Below are positions 11,590 to 19,351 of a stretch of 35,069 nucleotides of DNA, one piece after another; within the stretch, counting starts at the first letter, position 1, and every line of letters begins with the position of its first letter. The translations under genes and the position numbers were made by a program. The stretch is from IMG/VR virus record IMGVR_UViG_3300009184_000015, positions 1-35,069 of that record; one strand, given 5' to 3'. The notes beneath the pieces are model-generated. The model did no database searches, had not been told where the DNA came from, and saw only the letters and a program-made list of their open reading frames with translations. This DNA is from a virus.

Positions 11590-13090
11590 GTTAGATGCGC
11601 TGGGGGATCTTAGCCTGGACTTCTCGACAAGTCCAACGACTTCGCGATTTCTATCTGACGATTCTTTTTTTCGCGGTCTTATGGGACCGGTCGGCTCCGG
11701 GAAGTCGTATGGATGCGCGTCGGAAATACTCTTGCGCGCGGTGCGGCAAGCGCCTTCCCCGGTGGATAATGTTCGTTACACACGATTTGTGGTCATTCGA
11801 AATACCTACGGGGAACTTCGGACCACAACGATTCGAACCTGGCTTGAAATATTCCCGGAGCATATTTGGGGTCCGATTCGCTGGTCCCCGCCGATTACTC
11901 ACCATCTGCAATTGCCCACTAGAGATGGGGTGCCGGGATTAGATTGTGAAGTAATCTTCCTGGCCCTGGACGATACCAAGTCGGTACGTAAACTCTTGTC
12001 CCTGGAAGTGACTGGCGGCTGGTGTAACGAGGCGCGCGAGTTGCCGCTTGCCGTGATCCAAGGACTGACGGCCCGTGTAGGGAGATACCCTAGCAAAACT
12101 CACGGCGGTTGCACTTGGCGCGGGATATGGGCCGACACGAACCCGCCCGATGATGACGGCTGGTGGTATCGCTTGGCCGAGAAAGAACCGGTCAAAGGTA
12201 AATACAAGTGGAATTTTTATACGCAACCAGGCGGCATGATCGAGGTCCCGGCCGATACTTCGGGCGCGATCTACGCGGCCGGCAAGCATTGGCTTGATAA
12301 CCCGAACGCCGAGAACGTACGCAATTTGCCAATTGGATACTATGAGCAACAGTTAGGCGGCAAGAACCTGGACTGGATTCGTTGCTACGTGGGCGCGCAA
12401 TACGTGTACGTCCAGGAAGGTAAAGCCGTATGGGCAGAGTACGACGATTCCACGATGACGGACGATACCCTGGTCTATACCCCGGAGTTACCGTTACTAA
12501 TTGGATGCGATTTTGGTTTAACTCCCGCGGCGGTAATCGGACAACGTTTGCCGTCCGGCGCCTGGCACATCCTGGAAGAGATTGTCACCGAAGATATGGG
12601 CCTTCAAAGGTTTGGACAGATGCTCTTGCAACAACTCAACATGAAGTACCCGAAGGCCGAGGTAATCTTGACGGGCGATCCGGCCGGCCAGGCTCGCGAT
12701 CCGATCTTCGAGACAACGGCATTCGATCACTTGCGGACCCTGGGCTTTAGCAAGGTCCAACCCGCGCCAACCAATGACTTTGGAGTACGTCGTGAAGCTG
12801 GCGCCGCGCCCATGATACGGCTGATCGATCGAAAACCGGGTTTGAGAGTGGCGCGCACGTGTCCAAAATTACGGAAGGCGCTTGCTGGTGGTTACCATTT
12901 TAAACGAGTAGGCATACCAGGTGAGGAAAGATTTAGGGATGCGCCGAATAAAAACCAGCATTCGCACGTCGGGGACGCGTTTTCGTACTTGATGCTAGGG
13001 GGCGGGGAATATAAGCGCCTGACCAGGAGTGGATCGTCATCTAGTTATGGCCAACAATATACGGCCGAGTTTGATTTTGATATTCTCTAA
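11540..13090 (+). CDS. terL: Terminase large subunit
   Basis: A 516-residue packaging ATPase and nuclease. The ATPase has Walker A GPVGSGKS (49-56) and the Walker B/coupling region CEVIFLALDD...GGWCNEARE. The RNase H-like nuclease shows GCDFGLTP (Asp324), LTGDPAG (Asp380) and HVGDAFSYL (Asp479). A GAGG ribosome-binding site supports the start inside the small-subunit gene. The packaging mechanism cannot be read directly; a circular assembly is compatible with headful packaging. Confidence 0.95.
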   Translation: MPRKMGATGRNRQTGNELDALGDLSLDFSTSPTTSRFLSDDSFFRGLMGPVGSGKSYGCASEILLRAVRQAPSPVDNVRYTRFVVIRNTYGELRTTTIRTWLEIFPEHIWGPIRWSPPITHHLQLPTRDGVPGLDCEVIFLALDDTKSVRKLLSLEVTGGWCNEARELPLAVIQGLTARVGRYPSKTHGGCTWRGIWADTNPPDDDGWWYRLAEKEPVKGKYKWNFYTQPGGMIEVPADTSGAIYAAGKHWLDNPNAENVRNLPIGYYEQQLGGKNLDWIRCYVGAQYVYVQEGKAVWAEYDDSTMTDDTLVYTPELPLLIGCDFGLTPAAVIGQRLPSGAWHILEEIVTEDMGLQRFGQMLLQQLNMKYPKAEVILTGDPAGQARDPIFETTAFDHLRTLGFSKVQPAPTNDFGVRREAGAAPMIRLIDRKPGLRVARTCPKLRKALAGGYHFKRVGIPGEERFRDAPNKNQHSHVGDAFSYLMLGGGEYKRLTRSGSSSSYGQQYTAEFDFDIL

Positions 13091-13095
13091 ACGTT

Positions 13096-13449
13096 ATGAA
13101 TTTAACCCCGGCCATTCTTCGCAACCTATACGCGACAATCTATTGTTGCGAACCGTTTGCGCGTTGGAATATGCCCTTGCCTGAAGCTATTAAATTTGAG
13201 GTGATTAACGATCCTAATGCGTATGGGTATTACCTATATGACGAGGGCGAGGATTATGAACATACGATCCAAATATCGCGAATGCTTTGCGGCCATTTCA
13301 TGACCGTGTTCAGGGCGCTTTGCCATGAGGCGGTCCACATGAGTAGATGGGCGCATTCCAGGGAACGCTGGTCCCATCACGACAAAGTGTTCAAACAACG
13401 GTGTAAGGCCGTGGCGGATGAGTTTGGACTAGATCCACTAGAGCTTTAG
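13096..13449 (+). CDS. SprT-like zinc metalloprotease domain protein
   Basis: A 117-residue protein with the zinc-protease motif CHEAVH (His77, Glu78, His81) followed by WSHHDKVF (His94-His95), the spacing of SprT-like domains. It is shorter than cellular SprT and lacks the C-terminal zinc ribbon. Located between terminase and a GNAT-fold protein, it may process a virion protein or a host target; neither is shown. No Shine-Dalgarno is evident, and it follows terL by five bases. Confidence 0.75.
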   Translation: MNLTPAILRNLYATIYCCEPFARWNMPLPEAIKFEVINDPNAYGYYLYDEGEDYEHTIQISRMLCGHFMTVFRALCHEAVHMSRWAHSRERWSHHDKVFKQRCKAVADEFGLDPLEL

Positions 13450-13457
13450 GGAATGAT

Positions 13458-13961
13458 ATGATCGATACAAGTGGCTTTACATCTAAAGTTCGGATGCCGG
13501 AAGGGGGAAAACTTGTCCCTTTTTTCTACGGACACATCGCTTTAATGAATCTTAACGAGCATGATCTCGATGCCAGGGCGCATATTCCTGATTGGCTGGA
13601 CCGATTAAAGCACCAAACCAGCATGGGACCAGCATTTACTGGACTGTATTACGGCAAACCGATGCTTTCTTTTGGGATTATTCCTATTTGGCCAGGGTTA
13701 GCAGAGGCCTGGATGGTCCCCGATAAGGATATTGATACCGTGACGATACCGTTATGCCGTTGTGCCAGGCAATTTTTTGATTGGGCTGAAACCACTATGC
13801 AACTACGGCGCATTCAAATCATCGTGCGTTCGTCAAATGTACGCGCGACAAAATGGGCAGAGTTCTTATACTTCGAAAAGGAATCCGAGATGAGAGGCTT
13901 TGGCCCTACCGGTGAATCGCATTTTATGTATAGGAGATTAAATCATGGGCGGAGTATTTAG
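13458..13961 (+). CDS. GNAT-fold protein (T7 gp13-like)
   Basis: A 167-residue protein of the acetyltransferase-fold family that includes T7 gp13, a morphogenesis protein (DUF2833). Features include the N-terminal helix/strand AHIPDWLDRL, GLYYGKPMLSFGIIPIWPGLAEAWMV for the central strands, and RRIQIIVRSSNVRATKWAEFLYF for the late strand-helix. The acetyl-CoA loop (Q/R-x-x-G-x-G/A) is not obvious, so it may be non-catalytic. Position just ahead of the portal block matches related podophages. It overlaps the next gene by 17 bases. Confidence 0.75.
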   Translation: MIDTSGFTSKVRMPEGGKLVPFFYGHIALMNLNEHDLDARAHIPDWLDRLKHQTSMGPAFTGLYYGKPMLSFGIIPIWPGLAEAWMVPDKDIDTVTIPLCRCARQFFDWAETTMQLRRIQIIVRSSNVRATKWAEFLYFEKESEMRGFGPTGESHFMYRRLNHGRSI

Positions 13962-14196
13962 CGGTGGTGGGGGTAGCGCACCAGTAGCAAGAGCGGTTGA
14001 AGCGGTAGCGGCACCAGCTCCGGTGGCAGAACCAGTTAAGGCGACACCAGCAGAAACACAAGTAGCGGCCAATACTCGCGCACGTCGCCGTATGGGTACC
14101 AGGCTTTTGTTTAACCAGGATCGTTCAGCTGGCCTGGGTCAAGATCAAACGACATTGGGCGGCGGTGCTGGCCCAGGTCAAAATACTTTAGCGTAA
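13945..14196 (+). CDS. Small Gly/Ala/Pro-rich protein, tandem paralogue A
   Basis: An 83-residue low-complexity protein: GGVFSGGGGSAP start, an Ala/Pro/Val linker, then RARRRMGTRLLFNQDRSAGLG and a glycine-rich end with TTLGGG. Start, RRxG...RLLF core and TLGxG tail are shared with the next gene, so the two are a tandem duplication. Good AGGAG ribosome-binding site. A minor virion or assembly role is possible from position before the portal; nothing more can be said. Confidence 0.7.
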   Translation: MGGVFSGGGGSAPVARAVEAVAAPAPVAEPVKATPAETQVAANTRARRRMGTRLLFNQDRSAGLGQDQTTLGGGAGPGQNTLA

Positions 14197-14206
14197 GGAG
14201 TAAATC

Positions 14207-14473
14207 ATGGGTGGATTATTTGGCGGACCATCAATCCCGGCTCCGGCACCAGCTCCGGAACCGGATCCAGCAATTGCGGCAAATCAGAAAAAGCAAGAAG
14301 AGCGTCTAGCCGCCCAGGAGAAAGCGCAACAAGATCGTCTCCAAGCTACTAAACGCGCCCGTCAAACTGGCGGTATGCGTTTATTGTTTAGCCAGCAACG
14401 CGAAAATCCAGCTCTTGGCATTGTGCCGGAGACACTTGGATCGGGCGGCACCAACACAACTGGCGGAATGTAA
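14207..14473 (+). CDS. Small protein, tandem paralogue B
   Basis: An 88-residue relative of the preceding gene product: it starts GGLFGGPSIPAP, has a Pro/Ala run, an added charged helix (KKQEERLAAQEKAQQDRLQ), then RARQTGGMRLLFSQQ and ETLGSGG. Even the translation signals are similar (AAGGAGTAAATCATGGG against AGGAGATTAAATCATGGG). Function unknown. Confidence 0.7.
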   Translation: MGGLFGGPSIPAPAPAPEPDPAIAANQKKQEERLAAQEKAQQDRLQATKRARQTGGMRLLFSQQRENPALGIVPETLGSGGTNTTGGM

Positions 14474-14475
14474 TC

Positions 14476-14643
14476 ATGCCCGAAGTCTATGACAAAAAGG
14501 GTAACGTCCTAAAGAAATTTGCGTACACAAAGGCCGGTATGGTCGCGGCACGTAACTACGCCAAAGAAGTTAAGGGCCGTGTCGATATGGAGCATAAGAG
14601 CGAGATGGCCAACAAGATGAAACGTAAAAAAGAGTATATGTAA
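14476..14643 (+). CDS. Small basic protein upstream of portal (55 aa)
   Basis: A 55-residue, lysine-rich protein: MPEVYDKKGNVLKKFAYTKAG, AARNYAKEVKGRVD and a KMKRKKEYM end. It is overlapped by one base with the portal gene (TAATG), pointing to coupled translation. Unrecognised; basic charge would allow nucleic acid or scaffold contact. Confidence 0.65.
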   Translation: MPEVYDKKGNVLKKFAYTKAGMVAARNYAKEVKGRVDMEHKSEMANKMKRKKEYM

Positions 14644-16208
14644 TGAAGAAAATGCCAGTAGCCCACGTACTAAAGCGCGCCGAATTAGCGGATTCGCGCA
14701 AAGACTTATGGCGCTCGATCTACGAAGAGTGCTATGAGTTTGCTCTTCCCCAGCGAAACCTCTACTCCGGGCAGTATGAAGGCAAAACTCCTGGTCAACA
14801 TAAGCGCGCCCGCGTGTTTGATTCAACTGCAATCAATTCGACCCAGCGTTTTGCTAACCGTATTCAGTCGGGCCTCTTCCCGCCGTACCGTAAATGGATG
14901 CAACTGACCCCAGGATCCAGCATTCCGAAGGACAAGCGCAAAGATATTGCTGATGCCCTGGATATTTACTCTGATAAATTCTTTGAAGTCTTGCGGCAAA
15001 CTAACTTTGACCTGGCAATCTCGGAAATGCTCCTGGATATGGCCGTTGGTACAGGAGTTTTGCTTATCATGCCAGGCGATAAAGATACACCTATTCGTTT
15101 TACTGCGGTGCCGCAATACCTAGTCTCATTTGAAGAGGGCCAGCACGGCACGGTTGACAACGTTTATCGTAAGTTACGCGTTAAGGGTGAGGCAATCACC
15201 ACACAATGGAAAGATGCCAAGATCCCGCCGGACCTACAAATCAAGATTGACCGTAAACCGGAAGAGGAAATTGATCTCCTGGAAGCCACGATCTACAACT
15301 ATCAAACTGGAGCAGTTTGTTATTACGTTGTTGAACCTAAAGGCAAGAACGAGATCGTTTATCGCGAGCTAAAGAAGAGTTCTCCCTGGGTGGTAGGGCG
15401 TTACATGAAGGTGGCCGGTGAGGTTTATGGCCGCGGACCCCTGGTTAACGCATTGCCTGACATTAAAACACTCAACAAGGTTAAAGAATTACTTTTGAAA
15501 AACGCGTCAATCTCCGTTGCCGGTGTATATACGGCCGCAGATGATGGCGTCTTGAACCCAGCGACAGTTAGGATCGCTCCTGGCGCGATCATTCCGGTGG
15601 CCCGCAACGGTGGCCCCCAGGGAGAGAGTTTGCGCCCATTGAGATCCGGTGGTGACTTTAACGTGTCCCAGCTTGTTATCAACGATCTGAGTAACGCCAT
15701 TAAAAAAATGTTGTTAGATGACACTTTGCCGCCGGATACCATGAGCGCACGGTCCGCAACTGAAGTCGCGGAGCGCATGAAAGAGTTATCTCAGAATATC
15801 GGCCCAGCTTATGGTCGTCTCATTACCGAAGTCATGCAACCTATTGTGCGTCGCACCATGGAAGTCATGGACGAAATGGGTTTAATTGATTTCCCATTGC
15901 GGGTAGATGGCGCAGAAGTTAAGGTAGTGCCTACTGGATCATTAGCCCAGGCTCAGAATATGCAAGAAGTAAATGACGTATTGCAATTCGTCCAGGTCGC
16001 TGGCCAAGTAGGTCTTGGCGCCCAGCTGGCAATCAACCAGGAAGAGCTGGCCGATTACCTGGCAGATCGCCTGGGAGTGCCAAGCTATTTGATTAACTCT
16101 AAAGAGCAACGCCAGGCAATTATGGCGCAAATGGCCCAGGCCGCACAGATGGCCCAGGCCGCCCAGGCACCAGCTGGCACCGAACAACCACAAGCACAAC
16201 AGGTTTAA
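14643..16208 (+). CDS. Portal (head-tail connector) protein
   Basis: A 521-residue podovirus-type portal, about the size of T7 gp8 (536). It forms the dodecameric ring through which DNA is packaged and ejected. Typical parts are WRSIYEECYEFALPQRNLYSG, DSTAINSTQRFANRIQSGLFPP near the start, TAVPQYLVSFEEG in the middle, and a long helix with SARSATEVAERMKELSQNIGP. The last 25 residues are Gln/Ala-rich (AQMAQAAQMAQAAQAP), as in other portals where this end lies inside the capsid. Confidence 0.93.
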   Translation: MKKMPVAHVLKRAELADSRKDLWRSIYEECYEFALPQRNLYSGQYEGKTPGQHKRARVFDSTAINSTQRFANRIQSGLFPPYRKWMQLTPGSSIPKDKRKDIADALDIYSDKFFEVLRQTNFDLAISEMLLDMAVGTGVLLIMPGDKDTPIRFTAVPQYLVSFEEGQHGTVDNVYRKLRVKGEAITTQWKDAKIPPDLQIKIDRKPEEEIDLLEATIYNYQTGAVCYYVVEPKGKNEIVYRELKKSSPWVVGRYMKVAGEVYGRGPLVNALPDIKTLNKVKELLLKNASISVAGVYTAADDGVLNPATVRIAPGAIIPVARNGGPQGESLRPLRSGGDFNVSQLVINDLSNAIKKMLLDDTLPPDTMSARSATEVAERMKELSQNIGPAYGRLITEVMQPIVRRTMEVMDEMGLIDFPLRVDGAEVKVVPTGSLAQAQNMQEVNDVLQFVQVAGQVGLGAQLAINQEELADYLADRLGVPSYLINSKEQRQAIMAQMAQAAQMAQAAQAPAGTEQPQAQQV

Positions 16209-16211
16209 AAC

Positions 16212-16472
16212 ATGATGATGGAAGAAGGATGGGAAGGACTCCGCCCAGCGGAGATCAAGCAAAAAGGCCCTGGTGATAATGAGATTGATCTCCTTGTAAC
16301 CCGTGTCTTTTCTACCGATGATGGCGTAAAGCTCTTGGAATGGCTAAGAGCTACAACCATCGAACAGCCGACCTGGTATCCGGGCGAGGACCCTTCCCAT
16401 GGGTTTGCCCGCGAGGGTCAAAACTCCCTGGTCCGGGAATTAGAGCGGCGAATTAAACGAGCGAGGTCTTAA
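16212..16472 (+). CDS. Bbp19-like small structural-region protein
   Basis: An 86-residue protein located between portal and scaffold. Its pattern, VTRVFSTDDGVKLLEWLRATTIEQPTW... then FAREGQNSLVRELERRI, resembles the Bordetella phage Bbp19 family found at the same place in related podophages. It probably contributes to head assembly, but its mechanism is unknown. The family match is from memory. Confidence 0.65.
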   Translation: MMMEEGWEGLRPAEIKQKGPGDNEIDLLVTRVFSTDDGVKLLEWLRATTIEQPTWYPGEDPSHGFAREGQNSLVRELERRIKRARS

Positions 16473-16474
16473 AC

Positions 16475-17332
16475 ATGAGCGATACCGATAACTTGACCGC
16501 TGAAACTAGCGATAACCAAGCCGGAAACAACGCAACAAGCAACACTAAGGACGATTCAGGTAGCTTACTGAACGTTAAACCAGCTGAAAAATCAACCGCC
16601 AAAATGGATGATCTATCTGCGCCGCACCTTGAAGTAGATCCAAACGACAAAGCCCAGGAAGTAGATAGTTCTGAAGAGCTAGATTTTGTTCGCCCGGAAT
16701 TTTTCCCTGAAAATTTTTGGGATGAAGAATCCGGCCCGGACGTTGAGGGTCTAGCTAAGGCGTACTCTGAATTACGCGCCAAAATGTCAGCTGGTAAACA
16801 CAAGGCCCCAAAAGATGGTAAGTATGAGATTACCAGCTTGAAGGATCGTGGCGTTGCAGATGACGATCCTATGCTCAAAGACTTTGTAGGCCTGGCAAAA
16901 GAGCAAGGGTTAAGCCAGGAGCAGTTTGACCAAATGATTGATCTCTATACCGGCCACATGGGCGCGATGGAAGATCAAGTCAAAACCAGTCGAGATGCAG
17001 AAATGAAAAAACTTGGCCGCAATGCGGACAAGATTGTTCAATCGACCGAGCAATGGTTAACCAAAATGCAAACTTCCGGCACTTTAAACCAGGATGAAAT
17101 CGAAGCTATTGGGCGCGCCAGCAACAATGCGTCTTTTATCTCCGCATTGCATAAGATCCGTGGCTCCTATATGGAAACGGACATCCCTGGACTTGAAATG
17201 CAAGAGAATCAAAAGGTAAGCTTGAATGATGTTCAGTCAATGATGGCCGATCCGAAGTATGGAAAAGATCCGTCCTACACCAAAAAAGTGGAAGATATGG
17301 TCTATTCTATGTATGGAGAGGGAAGCCGTTAG
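16475..17332 (+). CDS. Scaffolding protein
   Basis: A 285-residue acidic, helical protein with no cysteine. A disordered, Asp/Ser/Asn-rich N-terminus (DTDNLTAETSDNQAGNNATS) is followed by VRPEFFPENFWDEESG and GLAKAYSELRAKMS, a motif seen in T7-like scaffolds, then amphipathic helices up to a C-terminal SYTKKVEDMVYSMYGEGSR. It would line the procapsid and leave or be degraded. Its position between portal and capsid genes is canonical. Confidence 0.85.
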   Translation: MSDTDNLTAETSDNQAGNNATSNTKDDSGSLLNVKPAEKSTAKMDDLSAPHLEVDPNDKAQEVDSSEELDFVRPEFFPENFWDEESGPDVEGLAKAYSELRAKMSAGKHKAPKDGKYEITSLKDRGVADDDPMLKDFVGLAKEQGLSQEQFDQMIDLYTGHMGAMEDQVKTSRDAEMKKLGRNADKIVQSTEQWLTKMQTSGTLNQDEIEAIGRASNNASFISALHKIRGSYMETDIPGLEMQENQKVSLNDVQSMMADPKYGKDPSYTKKVEDMVYSMYGEGSR

Positions 17333-17348
17333 ACTTCCCAGTCATGGT

Positions 17349-17388
17349 AAAAAAGAGCGCGAAGCTTGTTGCAACGCGCTCTTTTTTT
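17349..17388. terminator. Strong terminator between scaffold and capsid genes
   Basis: Stem GAGCGCG / CGCGCTC (7 bp, 17355-17361 and 17375-17381) extended by A6 on the left and T7 on the right, so it can work in both directions. It should lower scaffold-to-capsid read-through, implying a separate capsid promoter downstream. Confidence 0.88.
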
Positions 17389-17515
17389 ATTTATAGTGTT
17401 ACGTAATGGATAACCGCAAGGCCCGTTGATCTACGCGTAGCGACCCGCATCGGATAATCGCAAAGCTAAAAAATGATTTTTAACTTTTTAAACTTTGATA
17501 TGAAAGGAAGTCGAG
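17389..17515 (+). promoter_or_regulatory. Capsid gene leader with a 10-bp palindrome
   Basis: The region after the terminator holds the perfect palindrome CTACGCGTAG (17431-17440), a GATAAT hexamer at 17453-17458 that could be a -10 but has no good -35 partner, an AT-rich stretch and the ribosome-binding site GAAAGGAAG. A capsid promoter is expected here; I cannot place it exactly. Confidence 0.4.
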
Positions 17516-18367
17516 ATGAGTATCCAAATCTCTAACGCTTTCGTCACGTTATTCGATAGCGAAGTAAAACAGGCTTATCAAGCGCAACGCGCTTTAGCTG
17601 GTTTAGCTCGCGAGCGTACCAACGTTGAAGGCTCAACTGTAAAATTCCCAAAAATTGGTAAGGGAACTGCATCTGTTCGTGTACCACAAACTGACGTAGT
17701 ACCTTTAAACGTTACTTATGCACAAGTAACTGCCACTATGACAGACTATATCGCCGCAGAATATAGTGATATTTTCAATCAGCAACGTGTTAACTTTAAT
17801 GAGCGTCAAGAACTCGTTCAGGTTGTATCCGGTGCGATTGGCCGTCGTATGGACCAAGTAATCATTGACGCTTTAACTGCCGCATCCAGCACCGGTACAG
17901 TCGCTAAGACTATCGCCGATGACGGTTCGACTGGTTCAGCATCAAACTTAAACGTTGGTAAACTCCGCGCCGCCAAGAAGATTTTGGACGCAAAGAACGT
18001 ACCAATGGAAGGTCGTACGATTGTTCTCCATGCGAACAACTTGTCCGCTCTGTTAGGTCTAACATCCGTGACCAGCTCTGACTACAACACAGTTAAAGCT
18101 TTGGTAACTGGTGAATTGGACACATACTTGGGCTTCAAGTTTGTAACCCTGGGTGATCGCGATGAAGGTGGCTTGCCACTCTCCAGCTCTGATCGTACTG
18201 TTTATGCTTTCCATCGCGATTCCGTAGGCATGGCGATTGGCTTGAATCAAACTAGCCGTGTTGACTATATCCCTGAGAAAACTTCTTTCTTAGTGGCATC
18301 TATGTTCAGCGCCGGTTCAGTAGCAATTGATTCTGAAGGCATTGTTAAAATTACTTGCGCTGAATAA
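17516..18367 (+). CDS. Major capsid protein
   Basis: A 283-residue HK97-fold-type coat protein. The opening SIQISNAFVTLFDSEVKQAYQ, VKFPKIGKGTASVR, and MTDYIAAEYSDIFNQQRVNF followed by the spine-like helix RQELVQVVSGAIGRRMDQ are typical of podophage coats of this group. Middle repeats NVPMEGRTIVLHANNLSALL and GFKFVTLGDRDEGGLP belong to the A-domain. Codon use differs slightly from neighbouring genes (more T-ending codons, few CCWGG sites), as often seen in highly expressed genes. Strong ribosome-binding site. Confidence 0.93.
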   Translation: MSIQISNAFVTLFDSEVKQAYQAQRALAGLARERTNVEGSTVKFPKIGKGTASVRVPQTDVVPLNVTYAQVTATMTDYIAAEYSDIFNQQRVNFNERQELVQVVSGAIGRRMDQVIIDALTAASSTGTVAKTIADDGSTGSASNLNVGKLRAAKKILDAKNVPMEGRTIVLHANNLSALLGLTSVTSSDYNTVKALVTGELDTYLGFKFVTLGDRDEGGLPLSSSDRTVYAFHRDSVGMAIGLNQTSRVDYIPEKTSFLVASMFSAGSVAIDSEGIVKITCAE

Positions 18368-18379
18368 GGAGATTAGATC

Positions 18380-18664
18380 ATGGCATTTACTCGCGACAAT
18401 TTTGGCCCAGTAGGTAACGTATCAAAAAGAGGTAACTCTCCAATTATGTGGGGTTACAAAACTACCGATACAATCGCTGACGTAAACACAGAAGGTTACT
18501 TTAATGCAGTAACCGACTTGGTTAGCGTAGGTGATTTAATTTATTGCGTTACATCAACTGGTAGCACCGCAGTAGGCACTTTAGTTTATGTATTGACTAA
18601 TACTACCGCTGGTGTGGTTGACGTAAATGATGGTACAACACTATCAAATACTGATACTGACTAA
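18380..18664 (+). CDS. Putative capsid decoration protein
   Basis: A 94-residue beta-rich protein (AFTRDNFGPVGNVSKRGNSP, MWGYKTTDTIADVNTEGYFN, VSVGDLIYCV). Proteins with the D-T-x-(A/G)-Y-F-N-x(n)-VGDLIY pattern follow capsid genes in many phages and form surface or fibre domains. It is transcribed with the capsid gene (12-base gap) and ends before a strong terminator. Highly polar, with Thr/Val-rich strands near the C-terminus. Confidence 0.65.
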   Translation: MAFTRDNFGPVGNVSKRGNSPIMWGYKTTDTIADVNTEGYFNAVTDLVSVGDLIYCVTSTGSTAVGTLVYVLTNTTAGVVDVNDGTTLSNTDTD

Positions 18665-18675
18665 GTAGTAGGAAT

Positions 18676-18706
18676 AAATCCAGGCGAGTTTTCTCGCCTG
18701 GATTTT
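18676..18706 (+). terminator. Strong terminator after capsid operon
   Basis: A 13-bp perfect stem (AAATCCAGGCGAG / CTCGCCTGGATTT) with a TTTT loop and further T's. Together with the terminator at 17349-17388 it isolates the capsid and decoration genes as one transcription unit. Confidence 0.88.
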
Positions 18707-18724
18707 CATCATTAAAGGATTACT

Positions 18725-19351
18725 ATGGCGTCGGGTGATACAAAACTATCAATATGTTCTGATGCTCTAATTTATCTAGGGCAAAAACCACTAACGTCAT
18801 TTTCTGAAGTATCTGATTCATCGCAGATCTGCGACCGTCTATATGACGACATCCGGGATATGGTCATTTGTATGTACCCCTGGAGCTTTTCATTTAAGAA
18901 AACCCAATTAGCTCGCCTGGTAGATACCCCAGCATTTGGCTGGAAATACTTGTATCAGTTACCAGGTGATCGTCTTGCTGGAGTACGTGCCGTATATGCG
19001 GACGACACAGTAAATTATCCATCTACCGTAGAGTTTGACGTTCAGCAAGATAAGTTAATGACTAACATTGAAGAGGCCTGGGTCGATTACCAATACCGTA
19101 CGCCTGAAAGCGAAATGCCTTCATATTTTGTCAATTTCTTAAAGTACGTCCTGGCGGCCAATTTTGCACAAATGGTAACTGACCAGCTTACAAAAGCCGA
19201 ATACTATCAGCGCCTTGCTTTCGGACTACCGGAAGAGAATATGCGCGGCGGGTACTTCCGCCAGGTAATGTCAATTGACGCACAAAGCCGTCCGTCCGTG
19301 ACCTTAGATCACCAGGACGCATTCCCACTTATCAATGTACGGTTTGGATAA
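18725..19351 (+). CDS. Tail adaptor (T7 gp11-like)
   Basis: A 208-residue ring protein connecting the portal to the tail nozzle. Starts DTKLSICSDALIYLGQKPLTSF and continues ICDRLYDDIRDMVICMYPWSF, the helical opening typical of the gp11 family; WKYLYQLPGDRL and the late YVLAANFAQMVTDQL helix complete the fold. Length is near T7 gp11 (196). Good AAAGG ribosome-binding site; its stop codon overlaps the next start by one base. Confidence 0.88.
   Translation: MASGDTKLSICSDALIYLGQKPLTSFSEVSDSSQICDRLYDDIRDMVICMYPWSFSFKKTQLARLVDTPAFGWKYLYQLPGDRLAGVRAVYADDTVNYPSTVEFDVQQDKLMTNIEEAWVDYQYRTPESEMPSYFVNFLKYVLAANFAQMVTDQLTKAEYYQRLAFGLPEENMRGGYFRQVMSIDAQSRPSVTLDHQDAFPLINVRFG

Noticed and set aside
17430-17458. 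Possible capsid promoter using GATAAT
   Set aside because: No acceptable -35 at 16-18 bases; a TTGATC upstream is about 21 bases away. Left as an unresolved leader.
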